Positions 1 through 7,984 of a stretch of 64,000 bases of DNA are shown here, piece after piece; the first letter of the stretch is position 1; every line of letters starts with the position of its first letter. The notes beneath the pieces are model-generated. The model had not been told where the DNA came from. It saw only the letters and a program-made list of their open reading frames with translations, and searched no databases. Location of the stretch: the NCBI RefSeq assembly GCF_023155275.1, contig NZ_JALMUV010000015.1, positions 62,001 through 126,000 on the forward strand, in the 5' to 3' direction. Source of the DNA: Streptomyces rhizoryzae. GTDB lineage: Bacteria > Actinomycetota > Actinomycetes > Streptomycetales > Streptomycetaceae. Position numbers and translations under genes: made by a program.

Positions 1-17
1 GGCGGTAGGATCCAGGC

Positions 18-653
18 ATGAGCCAGTCGCGCAGCACCGTGGACCGCCTGATGGCCGACGCGTCCGGACGCCGCCCGCGGGCCGACGCGCGGCGCAACGT
101 CGAGCGCCTGGTGGAGGCCGCCCGGATCGCCGTCGCCGAGGTCGGGGTGGGGGTGTCCGCGCACGAGATCGCGCGCCGGGCGGGGGTGGGGGTCGGCACG
201 TTCTACCGCCGCATCCCGTCCCTCGACGCGCTCCTGGAGCTGGTCCTCGTCGAAATCCTCGACGAGATCGGGGAGTTGGCCGACCGGGCGGCCCAGGACC
301 GGGATCCCTGGCACGGGTTCTGCGCCTTCGCCGCGTCCTACGTCCGGCTCCGCGCGGAGAGCTGCGGGATCAGCGAGGCGCTCGGCGGTGCCTGTGCGAC
401 CGGGCTCGCCGAGCGCCTGGAACGGCTCCGCGAGCACTTCCGGTGCCTGGTGGAGCGGGCCCAGGCGGCCGGCGCGATGCGTACCGACCTCGCCTGGCAG
501 GACGTGCCGTTCCTGCTCGCCGCCGCCGCGACCGGCGGCAGTACGGTGGGGCTGCGCGCCGGCGACCAGCAGTGGGAGCGCAACCTCCGCGTCATCCTCG
601 ACGGACTGCGGCACGCCCCGTCCGGGCAGCTGCCCGGCGCGGCACCGGCCTGA
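18..653 (+). CDS. TetR/AcrR family transcriptional regulator
   Basis: The 211-residue protein begins with an arginine-rich stretch followed by a TetR-type helix-turn-helix at about residues 26-70 (EIARRAGVGVGTFYRRIPS is the recognition region). The rest is an all-helical ligand-binding domain with no recognisable ligand signature. It should be a cytoplasmic one-component repressor. The gene sits at the left edge of the window, so any regulated neighbour to the left cannot be seen. Its 3' end converges on the MarR gene with only 13 bases between the stop codons. Family assignment is secure from the helix-turn-helix; the target is unknown. Confidence 0.9.
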   Translation: MSQSRSTVDRLMADASGRRPRADARRNVERLVEAARIAVAEVGVGVSAHEIARRAGVGVGTFYRRIPSLDALLELVLVEILDEIGELADRAAQDRDPWHGFCAFAASYVRLRAESCGISEALGGACATGLAERLERLREHFRCLVERAQAAGAMRTDLAWQDVPFLLAAAATGGSTVGLRAGDQQWERNLRVILDGLRHAPSGQLPGAAPA

Positions 654-666
654 GGGCGGACACCCC

Positions 667-1209
667 CTACGGGGCGCCGGTCAGGGAATCGGCGGGCGGT
701 TCGCCGGCCGCCTCGGTCAGGGCGCGCAGTCCGCGCACCAGCTCGGCGCGCCGGTCCGCGGGGACGCGCGCGACGACGGCCCGGATCTCGTCGTGCCGGT
801 GCGCCAGGACCTCCTCGACCAGGCGCCCGCCGTCGGGCCGCAGGCGCAGGATGACCTCGCGGCGGTTGCCCGGATTGGTCTGGCGGTCGACCAGGCCGCG
901 GGCCGCCAGCTTGTCGACCATCCGCATCGCCGTGGACGGGTTCACGTCCAGCGCGGCCGCCAGCGCGGCGAGCTTGACCGGACCCTCGCCGTGCAGCACC
1001 ACCAGCGTGCGCAGCTGCGGCAGCGTCAGGGTCGGTTCGGTCTCGGCGAGGGCGCGGGCGGAGAGCGCGACGAACAGCCGGGACGCCGTCATCACGGCGG
1101 CGGTGACCTCCTCCACGGTCTCGTGCAGAGCATCCGCCGGCCGCTCCGGGGCAGCCGGCCGCCCCCCGTCCTGTGTCTGTCCCGCCATACCGCTGTTATA
1201 TCGCTTCAC
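667..1209 (-). CDS. MarR family transcriptional regulator
   Basis: This 180-residue protein carries a MarR-type winged helix-turn-helix: the stretch LTLPQLRTLVVLHGEGPVKL is followed by the recognition part LDVNPSTAMRMVDKLAARGLVDR and a wing with NRREVILRL. The chosen start is GTG at 1209, because a GGAGG ribosome-binding site lies seven bases upstream; an in-frame ATG at 1188 is an alternative. The MarR family binds DNA as a dimer, often responding to phenolic or redox signals; the ligand here is unknown. A sigma-B-like promoter lies just upstream, and the PPK2 gene reads in the same direction further upstream. Confidence 0.88.
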   Translation of the reverse strand: MKRYNSGMAGQTQDGGRPAAPERPADALHETVEEVTAAVMTASRLFVALSARALAETEPTLTLPQLRTLVVLHGEGPVKLAALAAALDVNPSTAMRMVDKLAARGLVDRQTNPGNRREVILRLRPDGGRLVEEVLAHRHDEIRAVVARVPADRRAELVRGLRALTEAAGEPPADSLTGAP

Positions 1210-1242
1210 CGATCGGCCTCCGGGCAGGGTGAAGTGGTGTCC

Positions 1243-1267
1243 ATACCCCCGACGACGCGTGAAATAC
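1243..1267 (-). promoter_or_regulatory. Candidate sigma-B-type promoter for the MarR gene
   Basis: On the minus strand GTAT is followed after 15 bases by GGGTAT. This fits the GNNT-N14/16-GGGTA(C/T) pattern described for the Streptomyces general stress factor sigma B. It sits about 35 bases upstream of the GTG start of the MarR gene. This is pattern matching only; no transcript start is known. Confidence 0.4.
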
Positions 1268-1318
1268 GTGCTGTTGGGCCCCTGGCCGGGGTGCCTGGGA
1301 CGTGCTACGGAACGGTCC

Positions 1319-2146
1319 TCACTCCAGGCCGGCGGCGTGGTCGGGGACGTAGGTCTGGAGGGTGCGCGGGGGGCGCTGGTAGGAGGTGGCCGGCGGGCGG
1401 GACGGGAGGTCGAGCCCGGGCGGCAGGATGTCGCGGTAGGGGACCGTCGACAGCAGGTGGGCGATCATGTTCACCCGCGCCCGGCGCTTGTCGTCGCTCT
1501 CGACGACGTACCACGGCGCCTCGGGGATGTCGGTGTGCGCGAACATCTCGTCCTTGGCCTGGGAGTAGTCCTCCCAGCGGGTCAGCGACTCCAGGTCGAT
1601 CCGGGACATCTTCCAGCGCCGCACCGGGTCCGCCAGCCGGCGCCGGAGCCGTTGCTCCTGCACCTCGTCGCTGACCGAGAACCAGTACTTCCGCAGCAGG
1701 ATCCCGTCCTCCACCAGCATCCGCTCGAACACCGGGCACTGGCGCAGGAACAGCCGGTACTCCTCCGGGGTGCAGTAGCCCATGACCCGCTCCACCCCGG
1801 CCCGGTTGTACCAGCTCCGGTCGAACAGCACGATCTCGCCGGCCGAGGGCAGCTGCGCCGCGTACCGCTGGAAGTACCACTGGGTGCGTTCCCGCTCGGT
1901 GGGCCGGGGGAGGGCGACGATGCGCGCCACCCTGGGGTTGAGGTGGGCGGTGACGCGCTTGATGGTGCTGCCCTTGCCGGCCGCGTCCCGGCCCTCGAAG
2001 ACCACCACGAGCCGGGCGCCCTCGGAGTGCACCCACTCCTGGAGCTTCACCAGCTCCGTCTGGAGCCGGTGCAGCTCCCGCTGGTACCGCTTCTTCGACA
2101 GCTTCCCGGGCGCCCGGCCGCCGCTGCCGTCCGGTGTGTCCGCCAT
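1319..2146 (-). CDS. ppk2: Polyphosphate kinase 2 family protein
   Basis: The 275-residue protein has the P-loop-kinase fold of the PPK2 family. A Walker A motif GRDAAGKG lies at residues 52-59, the DRSWYNR Walker B-like motif at about 109-115, and a lid region rich in arginine (RRLADPVRRWKMS) follows. PPK2 enzymes transfer phosphate between polyphosphate and nucleoside mono- or diphosphates, usually to regenerate GTP or ATP from polyphosphate. The ATG at 2146 was chosen because conserved family sequence (KLSKKRYQRELHRLQTELVK) starts soon after; the very long upstream open frame is an artefact of GC bias. It is divergent from the first CBS-BON gene, and a DosR-like inverted repeat lies between them about 65 bases from this start, consistent with a role in energy supply during dormancy. 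Confidence 0.93.
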   Translation of the reverse strand: MADTPDGSGGRAPGKLSKKRYQRELHRLQTELVKLQEWVHSEGARLVVVFEGRDAAGKGSTIKRVTAHLNPRVARIVALPRPTERERTQWYFQRYAAQLPSAGEIVLFDRSWYNRAGVERVMGYCTPEEYRLFLRQCPVFERMLVEDGILLRKYWFSVSDEVQEQRLRRRLADPVRRWKMSRIDLESLTRWEDYSQAKDEMFAHTDIPEAPWYVVESDDKRRARVNMIAHLLSTVPYRDILPPGLDLPSRPPATSYQRPPRTLQTYVPDHAAGLE

Positions 2147-2210
2147 ATTCCGACGGTACGGACGAACGGCCGGCGCCGCGCTCGCTGGCCTCCGCGACGA
2201 CCCCCGCGAA

Positions 2211-2226
2211 GGGCCCGGACGGCCCT
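2211..2226. promoter_or_regulatory. DosR/OsdR-like inverted repeat, box 1
   Basis: GGGCCC-GGAC-GGCCCT is an interrupted inverted repeat in the divergent promoter region between the PPK2 gene (start 2146) and the first CBS-BON gene (start 2321). The same layout recurs at 3023, 5168 and 5210. The known DosR box of Mycobacterium has the same geometry (GGGAC-N4-GTCCC). Binding by the DevR-like regulator encoded at 5288 is inferred. Confidence 0.5.
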
Positions 2227-2320
2227 GGCCGGGCGGCCGGACCGGCGCCACGCTGGAGGTGGCGCGGTCGCCCGTGCCCCGGCCGGCCGCCGGCCGGACC
2301 GTCCGGAGGGAGGCGGCAGT

Positions 2321-3001
2321 ATGCCCGGCACCCCGCACCTCGTCCGCGAGGTCATGACCCAGCCCGTGGCCGCCGTCGACCACGCGGCCCGCTTCAAGGA
2401 GATCGTCGGGACCCTGCGGCGCCGGCGGGTCAGCGCGCTGCCGGTACTCGCCGGGGACGGGCGGGTGATCGGCGTGGTGTCGGAGGCCGATCTGCTGCCC
2501 AAGGAAGGGTTCCGGGAGGCGGACCCGGAGCGGCTGGCCCGGCTGCGGCAGACCGACGACGTGCGCCGGGCGGAGGCGGTGACCGCGGGAGAGCTGATGA
2601 CCAGCCCCGCGGTGACGGTCCGCGCCGACGCCACGCTGGCCCAGGCCGCCCGCACGATGGCCCGCGCCGGCGTCAAACGGCTGCCGGTGGTCACCGCCGA
2701 CGGGATGCTCGCCGGCATCGTCAGCCGCGCCGACCTGCTGAAGGTGTTCCTCCGGTCCGACGAGGAGCTGGTCCGCGAGGTGCGGGAGGTCGTCGGGACG
2801 CTGTTCGCCGCGCCCGCCCGGGACCTGCGGATCACGGTCGCCGACGGGGTGGTCACGCTCGGCGGGCGCATCCGGGACCGGTCGCTCGTCCCGGTGCTGG
2901 CCCGCCTGGTCCGCGGTGTCGAGGGCGTCGTGGACGTGGAGTTCGACGTGGTCTGCGCTCCCCTCCAGGCGGTGCCGCCGGCGGCGGGCCCGGCGCGCTG
3001 A
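2321..3001 (+). CDS. CBS-BON domain protein 1
   Basis: The 226-residue protein contains two CBS motifs, at about residues 8-60 (VREVMTQPVAAVDH) and 85-145 (ELMTSPAVTVRADATLAQAARTMARAGVKRLPVV), then a BON domain (ITVADGVVTLGGRIRDRS) near 165-215. CBS pairs bind adenine nucleotides and act as energy sensors; BON domains are generally linked to membranes or osmotic stress. There is no signal peptide, so it is probably cytosolic. The ATG at 2321 is preceded by GGAGGGAGG. It is the first of three tandem paralogues; DosR box 1 lies 95-110 bases upstream. Confidence 0.92.
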   Translation: MPGTPHLVREVMTQPVAAVDHAARFKEIVGTLRRRRVSALPVLAGDGRVIGVVSEADLLPKEGFREADPERLARLRQTDDVRRAEAVTAGELMTSPAVTVRADATLAQAARTMARAGVKRLPVVTADGMLAGIVSRADLLKVFLRSDEELVREVREVVGTLFAAPARDLRITVADGVVTLGGRIRDRSLVPVLARLVRGVEGVVDVEFDVVCAPLQAVPPAAGPAR

Positions 3002-3022
3002 GCGAGCCGGCCGGCCGGAGGT

Positions 3023-3038
3023 GGGGCCGGACGGCCCC
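3023..3038. promoter_or_regulatory. DosR/OsdR-like inverted repeat, box 2
   Basis: GGGGCC-GGAC-GGCCCC lies about 88-103 bases upstream of the second CBS-BON gene. A second conserved block, CACGCTGGNNGTGGCGCGG at 3063-3081, follows 40 bases after the start of the box; the same block follows box 1 at 2249-2267. The two promoters therefore share a box and a downstream element, either through common descent by duplication or by selection. Confidence 0.5.
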
Positions 3039-3125
3039 TGCCCGGCCGCGGACGGCCGCCCGCACGCTGGGAGTGGCGCGGCGGCCCGGCCGCCGCGGCG
3101 CTGCGGGCCCGGAGGAGGAGGCGTC

Positions 3126-3821
3126 ATGGCGCACACCCCGCACACCGTCAGCGATGTGATGACCCAGACGGTGGTCGCCGTCGGCGAGCGAGCCGGCTTC
3201 AAGGAGATCGTCGAGACGATGGAGCAGTGGCAGGTCAGCGCCCTGCCGGTGCTGGCGGGGGAGGGGCGGGTGATCGGGGTGGTCTCCGAGGCCGATCTGC
3301 TGCCCAAGGAGGAGTTCCGGGACGCCGACCCGGACCGGGAGGAGCAGGCGCGGCGCCTGGACGACCTGCGCAAGGCCGGGGCGCTGACGGCCGGCGAGCT
3401 GATGAGCACCCCCGCGCTGACCGTGCACGCCGGCGACACCCTCGCCCAGGCGGCCCGCACCATGGCGCGCAGGTCCGTCAAACGCCTGCCGGTGGTGGAC
3501 GCCCAGGGCCTGTTGCAGGGCATCGTCAGCCGCGCCGACCTGCTGAAGGTGTTCCTGCGCGCGGACGAGGACCTGGCGGCGGAGGTGCGGACCGAGATCG
3601 TCGACCGGCTGCTCGGAGGCGCCCGCGAGGAGCTGGCGGTCTCCGCGGAGGACGGGGTGGTGACGCTGCGCGGCCGGATCCGCGACCGGGCGCTGCTGCC
3701 CGTCCTGGCCCGGCTGGTGCGCGCGGTCGAGGGCGTGGTGGACGTGGCGTTCGATGTGCGGATCGGCCGGGAGCCGGCCGCCGGGGACACCGCCACCGGG
3801 TGGACCGCGGACACCCCGTGA
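3126..3821 (+). CDS. CBS-BON domain protein 2
   Basis: The 231-residue protein is a close paralogue of the preceding one. It has two CBS motifs (TVSDVMTQTVVAVGERAGF at the N-terminus and GELMSTPALTVHAGDTLAQA in the middle) and a C-terminal BON domain (VSAEDGVVTLRGRIRDRA). The phrases VIGVVSEADLLPKE and GIVSRADLLKVFLR are shared almost unchanged with the first copy. A GGAGGAGGAGG ribosome-binding site precedes the ATG. It has its own upstream inverted repeat, so it is probably transcribed from its own promoter as well as by read-through. A nucleotide-sensing role is inferred from the domains. Confidence 0.92.
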   Translation: MAHTPHTVSDVMTQTVVAVGERAGFKEIVETMEQWQVSALPVLAGEGRVIGVVSEADLLPKEEFRDADPDREEQARRLDDLRKAGALTAGELMSTPALTVHAGDTLAQAARTMARRSVKRLPVVDAQGLLQGIVSRADLLKVFLRADEDLAAEVRTEIVDRLLGGAREELAVSAEDGVVTLRGRIRDRALLPVLARLVRAVEGVVDVAFDVRIGREPAAGDTATGWTADTP

Positions 3822-3854
3822 CGGACCGCGGCAGCGGGACGAAGGGGGCCCGAG

Positions 3855-4475
3855 ATGAAGCGGCGACGGGTCGGGGGCGTCATGACCCAGGACGTGGTCC
3901 GCGCGCACGGCGACACCCCGGCCGGTGAACTGGCGCGCTGGATGGCCGAGTGGGGGATCAGCGGGGTGCCCGTCGTGGACGCCGACGACCGGGTGCTCGG
4001 GGTGGTCTGCGCAGCGGACCTCGAACGCGCCGGGCGGGCCGCCGACGGCTGCCGGGACCGCTCCGCCGCGGCGCTGATGTCCGCCCCGGCCCGTACCGTC
4101 CGCGCCGACGACTCGGTGGTGCGGGCCGCCCGCCTGATGTCCGCGCACGCCATCGGGCGGCTCCCCGTGGTGGACGAGGAGGCCCGGCTGGTGGGCATGC
4201 TGACCCGGCGCGATGTGCTGCGGCTCTTCGCCCGCTCCGACGAGGAGATCCGCGAGGAGCTGACCGACGACATCCTGGTGCGGACGATGTGGCTCGGCCC
4301 GCGGAGCGTGCAGGTCTCGGTCCGCGACGGGGTGGTGACGCTCGGCGGGTGCCTGGACACCAGCGGCCAGGTCGCCGCCCTGGTGCGGATGGCGCGGCAG
4401 CTCGACGGGGTCACCGCGGTGATCAGCCGGCTCGGGCACCGGCGCGAGGGGCCGTGGCCGCCACCGGACGCCTGA
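3855..4475 (+). CDS. CBS-BON domain protein 3
   Basis: The 206-residue protein is the third and most diverged member of the tandem set. It has CBS motifs at about residues 8-55 (VMTQDVVRAHGDTPAGELAR) and 72-130 (LMSAPARTVRADDSVVRAARL) and a shorter BON domain (VSVRDGVVTLGGCLDTSG). The first CBS starts almost at the N-terminus. Only 33 bases separate it from the second gene and no DosR-like box precedes it, so it is probably co-transcribed with copy 2. Its end lies in a 20-base direct repeat (4470-4490 and 4491-4510) facing the convergent membrane-protein gene. Confidence 0.9.
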   Translation: MKRRRVGGVMTQDVVRAHGDTPAGELARWMAEWGISGVPVVDADDRVLGVVCAADLERAGRAADGCRDRSAAALMSAPARTVRADDSVVRAARLMSAHAIGRLPVVDEEARLVGMLTRRDVLRLFARSDEEIREELTDDILVRTMWLGPRSVQVSVRDGVVTLGGCLDTSGQVAALVRMARQLDGVTAVISRLGHRREGPWPPPDA

Positions 4476-4510
4476 GGGGCCGGGGGCCCAGCCTGAGGGG
4501 CCGGGGCCCG
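4470..4510. repeat. Tandem repeat of a 20-base GC-rich unit
   Basis: GCCTGAGGGGCCGGGGGCCC is followed directly by GCCTGAGGGGCCGGGGCCC. The first copy contains the stop codon of the third CBS-BON gene. GGGGCC/GGCCCC parts could form a hairpin between two convergent genes, but there is no T-tract, so a terminator role is only possible. Confidence 0.45.
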
Positions 4511-4538
4511 AGCGGGCGCGCCCCCGGCGCGGGCGGGC

Positions 4539-5111
4539 TCACTTCTGGGGGCGCCGCGAACGGGCGTCCCACTCCGCCCACTCCCGCTCCCACTGGGCGT
4601 AGCGCCGGCGGTCCAGCAGCCGGACGCCGGCCTTGTGGGCGCCGAAGAACAGCAGGCCGGTGCCGGCCGCGGCCACGGTGCCGGCCGCCACGCCCTGGGC
4701 CAGGGCGTCCGAGGCGGTGCTCGGGTCCCGCACCAGCGCGCCGTGCCGGTCCAGCCAGACCGCCGTGCGGTCCCCGGGGCGGACGCCGGGGGCCACGGCG
4801 GTCTCCCCGGTCCGCACGGTGCGGTCCGGGGCCGTCCAGCGCACGGTGGCGGGCACCCGGCCGCCCGTGCCGTCCCCGGCACCGGCGGCGGGTACGGACG
4901 GCTGCGCCGTCACCACGGCGCTGACCTGCTGCCAGTCGGCCCGCTGCTGCTGGGACGCGGTGTCCAGGGCGCTGCCCACGGCCGCCCCGGTGGCCGGGGC
5001 CGCCACCGCGATCAGGACGCCCGTGACCAGCGCCATCCAGGTCTGCGCCACATCGGTGCCGCGGCGCGGCAGGCCGCGCCGCGGGGCCGCCCGGGGTTTC
5101 CACGGGACCAT
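4539..5111 (-). CDS. Rv1733c-like membrane protein
   Basis: The 190-residue protein has two predicted membrane segments, at about residues 26-48 ([20 protein letters not shown]) and 145-165 ([15 protein letters not shown]). Between them is an extracytoplasmic loop with [20 protein letters not shown] and [13 protein letters not shown]. This layout, with the GxRxGDRTxVWLDRxG-like core, matches Rv1733c-family proteins of actinomycetes. Rv1733c is a member of the mycobacterial DosR regulon. The ATG at 5111 was preferred to GTG at 5114 because GAAGGGGG lies six bases upstream. A perfect GGGCC-N4-GGCCC repeat lies 57 bases upstream. The molecular function of the family is unknown. Confidence 0.8.
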   Translation of the reverse strand: MVPWKPRAAPRRGLPRRGTDVAQTWMALVTGVLIAVAAPATGAAVGSALDTASQQQRADWQQVSAVVTAQPSVPAAGAGDGTGGRVPATVRWTAPDRTVRTGETAVAPGVRPGDRTAVWLDRHGALVRDPSTASDALAQGVAAGTVAAAGTGLLFFGAHKAGVRLLDRRRYAQWEREWAEWDARSRRPQK

Positions 5112-5167
5112 CACGCACCCCCTTCGCCTGCTGTTCCGAGGCTCCCACCGGCGGTCGGCCGGGGAGA

Positions 5168-5181
5168 GGGCCGAAGGGCCC
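5168..5181. promoter_or_regulatory. DosR/OsdR-like inverted repeat, box 3
   Basis: GGGCC-GAAG-GGCCC is a perfect interrupted inverted repeat in the divergent region between the Rv1733c-like gene (start 5111) and the DevR-like gene (start 5288). It lies about 57 bases from the former, a typical distance for a DosR-type activator site. The role is inferred. Confidence 0.5.
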
Positions 5182-5209
5182 GGCCGGGGGCCCGCGGCGC
5201 ACCCGGGCC

Positions 5210-5225
5210 GGGACCGTTCGGCCCT
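5210..5225. promoter_or_regulatory. DosR/OsdR-like inverted repeat, box 4
   Basis: GGGACC-GTTC-GGCCCT lies 63-78 bases upstream of the response-regulator start codon. It matches the layout of boxes 1-3, and its left half site GGGAC equals the mycobacterial DosR half site. Autoregulation of the regulator gene is a plausible inference. Confidence 0.5.
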
Positions 5226-5287
5226 GGCGGCCCGCGCCGGATGGCGGCACGATGGATCGCGGGCTCGTTCCCCCGCCGGAGGGCGTC

Positions 5288-5971
5288 ATGAGCGAAACGG
5301 CTACCTTCTCACCGCAGCGGCCGATCCGGGTCTTCCTCGTCGACGACCACGAGGTCGTCCGCCGCGGGGTGCAGGACCTGCTCGATGCCGAACCCGACAT
5401 CGAGGTGGTGGGCGACGCCGGTACCGCCGACCACGCCCTGGCCCGCGGCCCGGCGCTGCGTCCGGACGTCGCGGTGCTGGACGTGCGGCTGCCGGACGGC
5501 GACGGGGTCGCGGTCTGCCGGGAGCTGCGCTCCCGGATGCCGGGCCTGGCCTGCCTGATCCTCACCTCGTTCGACGACGATGACGCCCTGCTCGACGCGA
5601 TCATGGCCGGGGCGTCCGGCTACGTGCTGAAGGAGATCAAGGGCGCGGACCTGGTCGCCGCCGTCCGCACGGTCGCCTCGGGGCGCTCGATGCTCGACCC
5701 GGCGACCACCGCGCGGCTGATGCGCCGCCTGCGCGGCGAGGAGGACGAGGTCCAGCCGGCCGAGGACGCGCTGGCCGGGCTCTCGCCGCGCGAACGGGAG
5801 ATCCTGGAGCTGATCGGCGAAGGACTGACGAACCGTCAGATCGGGGCCCGGCTCTACCTCTCCGAGAAGACCATCAAGAACCACATCTCCCGCATGCTCG
5901 CCAAACTCGGCGTCGAGCGGCGCATCCAGGCCGCCGTGCTGGCCACCCGGGGCGGAGGCCCCGAGCACTGA
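5288..5971 (+). CDS. DevR/DosR-like response regulator
   Basis: The 227-residue protein has an N-terminal receiver domain and a C-terminal LuxR/NarL helix-turn-helix. Visible receiver residues are the acidic pair D19-D20, the phospho-acceptor D65 ([11 protein letters not shown]), T93 and K115. The output domain begins with [20 protein letters not shown], and its recognition helix [12 protein letters not shown] keeps the K-K-N residues used by mycobacterial DosR. Long stretches ([31 protein letters not shown]) are nearly identical to DevR/DosR. ATG at 5288 was chosen over an upstream in-frame ATG because of GGAGG just before it. No sensor kinase is adjacent, so the phosphodonor lies elsewhere. 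Confidence 0.93.
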   Translation: MSETATFSPQRPIRVFLVDDHEVVRRGVQDLLDAEPDIEVVGDAGTADHALARGPALRPDVAVLDVRLPDGDGVAVCRELRSRMPGLACLILTSFDDDDALLDAIMAGASGYVLKEIKGADLVAAVRTVASGRSMLDPATTARLMRRLRGEEDEVQPAEDALAGLSPREREILELIGEGLTNRQIGARLYLSEKTIKNHISRMLAKLGVERRIQAAVLATRGGGPEH

Positions 5972-5980
5972 GCCCTGGCC

Positions 5981-7018
5981 TCACACTCCCGTCCGCCGGG
6001 CGGCCGGCCGGGTCCGGAGCCAGTACGAACGGGCGGCGGCGGCCAGCGCGCCCCCGTACCCGGCGAACGCGGTCATGCCGATCCAGCTGACCGTCAAGGC
6101 GTCCGCCGGGGACGGGAAGTCACCGGCGCGCAGCGGCACCGCGCCGGCCGACACCAGCGCGCAGTACCCGATCCCGAGCACCCCGTACGGGGCCAGCGAG
6201 GCGGCGCCGATCAGGGCCGGGGTCAGCGGGAGCCAGCGCGGTACGCGCCGGCCGCGCAGCAGCGGCGTCCAACGGGGGAAGACCTGGCCCCACGGGCGGA
6301 CCAGGCCCCACAGCAGGAAGACGCCGAGCGCGGCCAGCAGCACGGTGGCGTCCAGGCCCCAGGACTCCAGGGCCAGCCAGAGCTTTGAGGCGCCGTTGCG
6401 CCGGGAGACCGCGAGGATCTGCGCGAGGTCCGTCCCGGCGAACGTCCCGCCGAGCGTCCAGAACAGCTTCATCGCGCAGTACGGCAGGAAGGCTGCGGTC
6501 CCGGCGACGGCGGCGAGCTGGATCCGCGCGGTGGCACGGGTCGGCGCCGCGGCGCGGGTCGCGGCGGGCGTCCGGAGGCGGGCGCGGTCGGTCGCCGCGA
6601 GCAGCACCGCACCGGCGGCGGCCAGTGCGCGCTGCGCGGCGGCCGGCCAACTGTCCACGCCCTGGCCGAACATGAGCGTGATCAGATCCATCAGCAGACT
6701 GAACGCGGCGAGGGCCGTCAGCCCGCAGACGGTGCGGAGCAGCACCCGCAGCCAGGGCCGCGGCCCGTGGCGCAGCACCGCGGCACCCACCGCCGCCGCC
6801 AGCGCACCCACCGCCGCGACACCCCAGTCCAGGGCGGCGGACACCCGGGCGCCGCCGCCGGGGAACAGCGGCGTCCCGCTCAGCGCACAGCCCAGACCCA
6901 ACGCGGCGTACCCCACCGCCCACACCACCGCCGCCGGGCCCACCCACCGCGGCCACGCCTGCCACCACCCGCGCACCGGGGCCCGCACGCCCCGCACCGT
7001 CCGTCCGTCGTCGCTCAT
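5981..7018 (-). CDS. Polytopic membrane protein, function unknown
   Basis: The 345-residue protein shows about eight hydrophobic segments: roughly residues 25-48, 63-84, 92-118, 125-145, 165-192, 220-243, 258-288 and 305-328. A conserved-looking loop LFWTLGGTFAGTDLAQI follows the fifth segment. I do not recognise a transporter or enzyme signature. It converges on the DevR-like gene with only nine bases between the stops. The N-terminus is cytoplasmic and arginine-rich. No regulatory box was seen upstream. Confidence 0.75.
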   Translation of the reverse strand: MSDDGRTVRGVRAPVRGWWQAWPRWVGPAAVVWAVGYAALGLGCALSGTPLFPGGGARVSAALDWGVAAVGALAAAVGAAVLRHGPRPWLRVLLRTVCGLTALAAFSLLMDLITLMFGQGVDSWPAAAQRALAAAGAVLLAATDRARLRTPAATRAAAPTRATARIQLAAVAGTAAFLPYCAMKLFWTLGGTFAGTDLAQILAVSRRNGASKLWLALESWGLDATVLLAALGVFLLWGLVRPWGQVFPRWTPLLRGRRVPRWLPLTPALIGAASLAPYGVLGIGYCALVSAGAVPLRAGDFPSPADALTVSWIGMTAFAGYGGALAAAARSYWLRTRPAARRTGV

Positions 7019-7100
7019 GCCCCGACCGTCGCACCGGCCGCCACCGCACGGCGTCGACCGGCCGGACGATCTCCCTCCGCCCGGCGGGGGAGGCGCGCGG

Positions 7101-7976
7101 TCAGGCCGGCGGCCCGGCGGTCCGCGGGACGACCGCGACCGGGCAGCGGGAGTGGTGCAGAAGGGCGAGGACCGCCGGGCCCAGGGGCATCGGCGCGCGG
7201 TGCGGGCGCCGGCCGATCACCAGCAGCCCGGCACCGGTGCAGGCCCGCAGCAGGACGGGCACGGTCCGGCCGCCCGCCACCTGCTCGGTCACCGGGACCT
7301 CGGGGAACTTCTCCCGCCACGGCGCGAGGCACGCGGCGAGACCTTCCCGCTCGACCGCCGCGCGCTCGGCCTCGTCCACCGCGGTGGTCAGTTCCCGGTA
7401 CGGGGCGCCGGGGGCGGTGGCCGGCACCCAGGCGCGGACGGCACGCAGCCGGGCCCGATGGGCGGCGGCCGTGGTGAACGCGTAGTCCAGCACCGGGTCC
7501 CCCTCGCAGCCCACCTCCTGTATGCCCGCCACGACTTCGGGCCCCGGGCCGGCGGCGCACTCCTCCTCGCGGACGGTGACCACCGGGCACTCCGCACGCC
7601 CCAGCACCCGCAGGCTCACCGAGCCCAGCAGGAAACCCGCGATGGTGTCGTGCCCGCGGGAGCCGAGGACCAGGAGCGCGGCCGCCGGACTGCGCTCCGC
7701 CAGGGCGTCCGCGGCCTCCTCCCCGGCCAGTTCCGCCGTCACGGGCAGCCCCGGGTGCAGCTCGCCGACCATCGCCTCGGCCCGTTCGAGCACCGTGGCG
7801 CCGTAGCGGCGTCGGTCGCCGTCCTCGTGGCCGGGGGCGGCCGGGCCGGGCTGGGAGGTCCAGGAGTGCAGCAGGTGCAGCCGCAGGTGCCGGGCCGCGG
7901 CCTCGGCGGCGCCCCAGCGCACCGCGGGCACGCTGTTCCCGGTGCCGTCCAGCCCCACGAGGACCGTGCCGCCCAT
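7101..7976 (-). CDS. Tandem universal stress protein
   Basis: The 291-residue protein is two Usp domains in tandem (about 1-140 and 150-291). The first has a complete ATP-binding motif G-x2-G-x9-G-S (GSRGHDTIAGFLLGSVS); in the second the motif is degenerate (VIGRRPHRAPMPLGPAV), suggesting one functional nucleotide site per chain. Tandem Usp proteins are prominent members of the DosR regulon in mycobacteria. The gene starts eight bases after the DUF1918 gene and the two probably form an operon driven from upstream of 8236. Confidence 0.93.
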   Translation of the reverse strand: MGGTVLVGLDGTGNSVPAVRWGAAEAAARHLRLHLLHSWTSQPGPAAPGHEDGDRRRYGATVLERAEAMVGELHPGLPVTAELAGEEAADALAERSPAAALLVLGSRGHDTIAGFLLGSVSLRVLGRAECPVVTVREEECAAGPGPEVVAGIQEVGCEGDPVLDYAFTTAAAHRARLRAVRAWVPATAPGAPYRELTTAVDEAERAAVEREGLAACLAPWREKFPEVPVTEQVAGGRTVPVLLRACTGAGLLVIGRRPHRAPMPLGPAVLALLHHSRCPVAVVPRTAGPPA

Positions 7977-7984
7977 CCCGCACC

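Noticed and set aside
443-2320. Plus-strand frame of 852 codons covering MarR, PPK2 and CBS-BON 1
   Set aside because: Only the last 226 residues match a family; the rest is antisense to two genes on the minus strand.
1319-4882. Upstream extension of the PPK2 frame to 1187 codons
   Set aside because: The region upstream of 2146 lies antisense to the CBS-BON genes and has no homology-like motifs; a good ATG exists at 2146.
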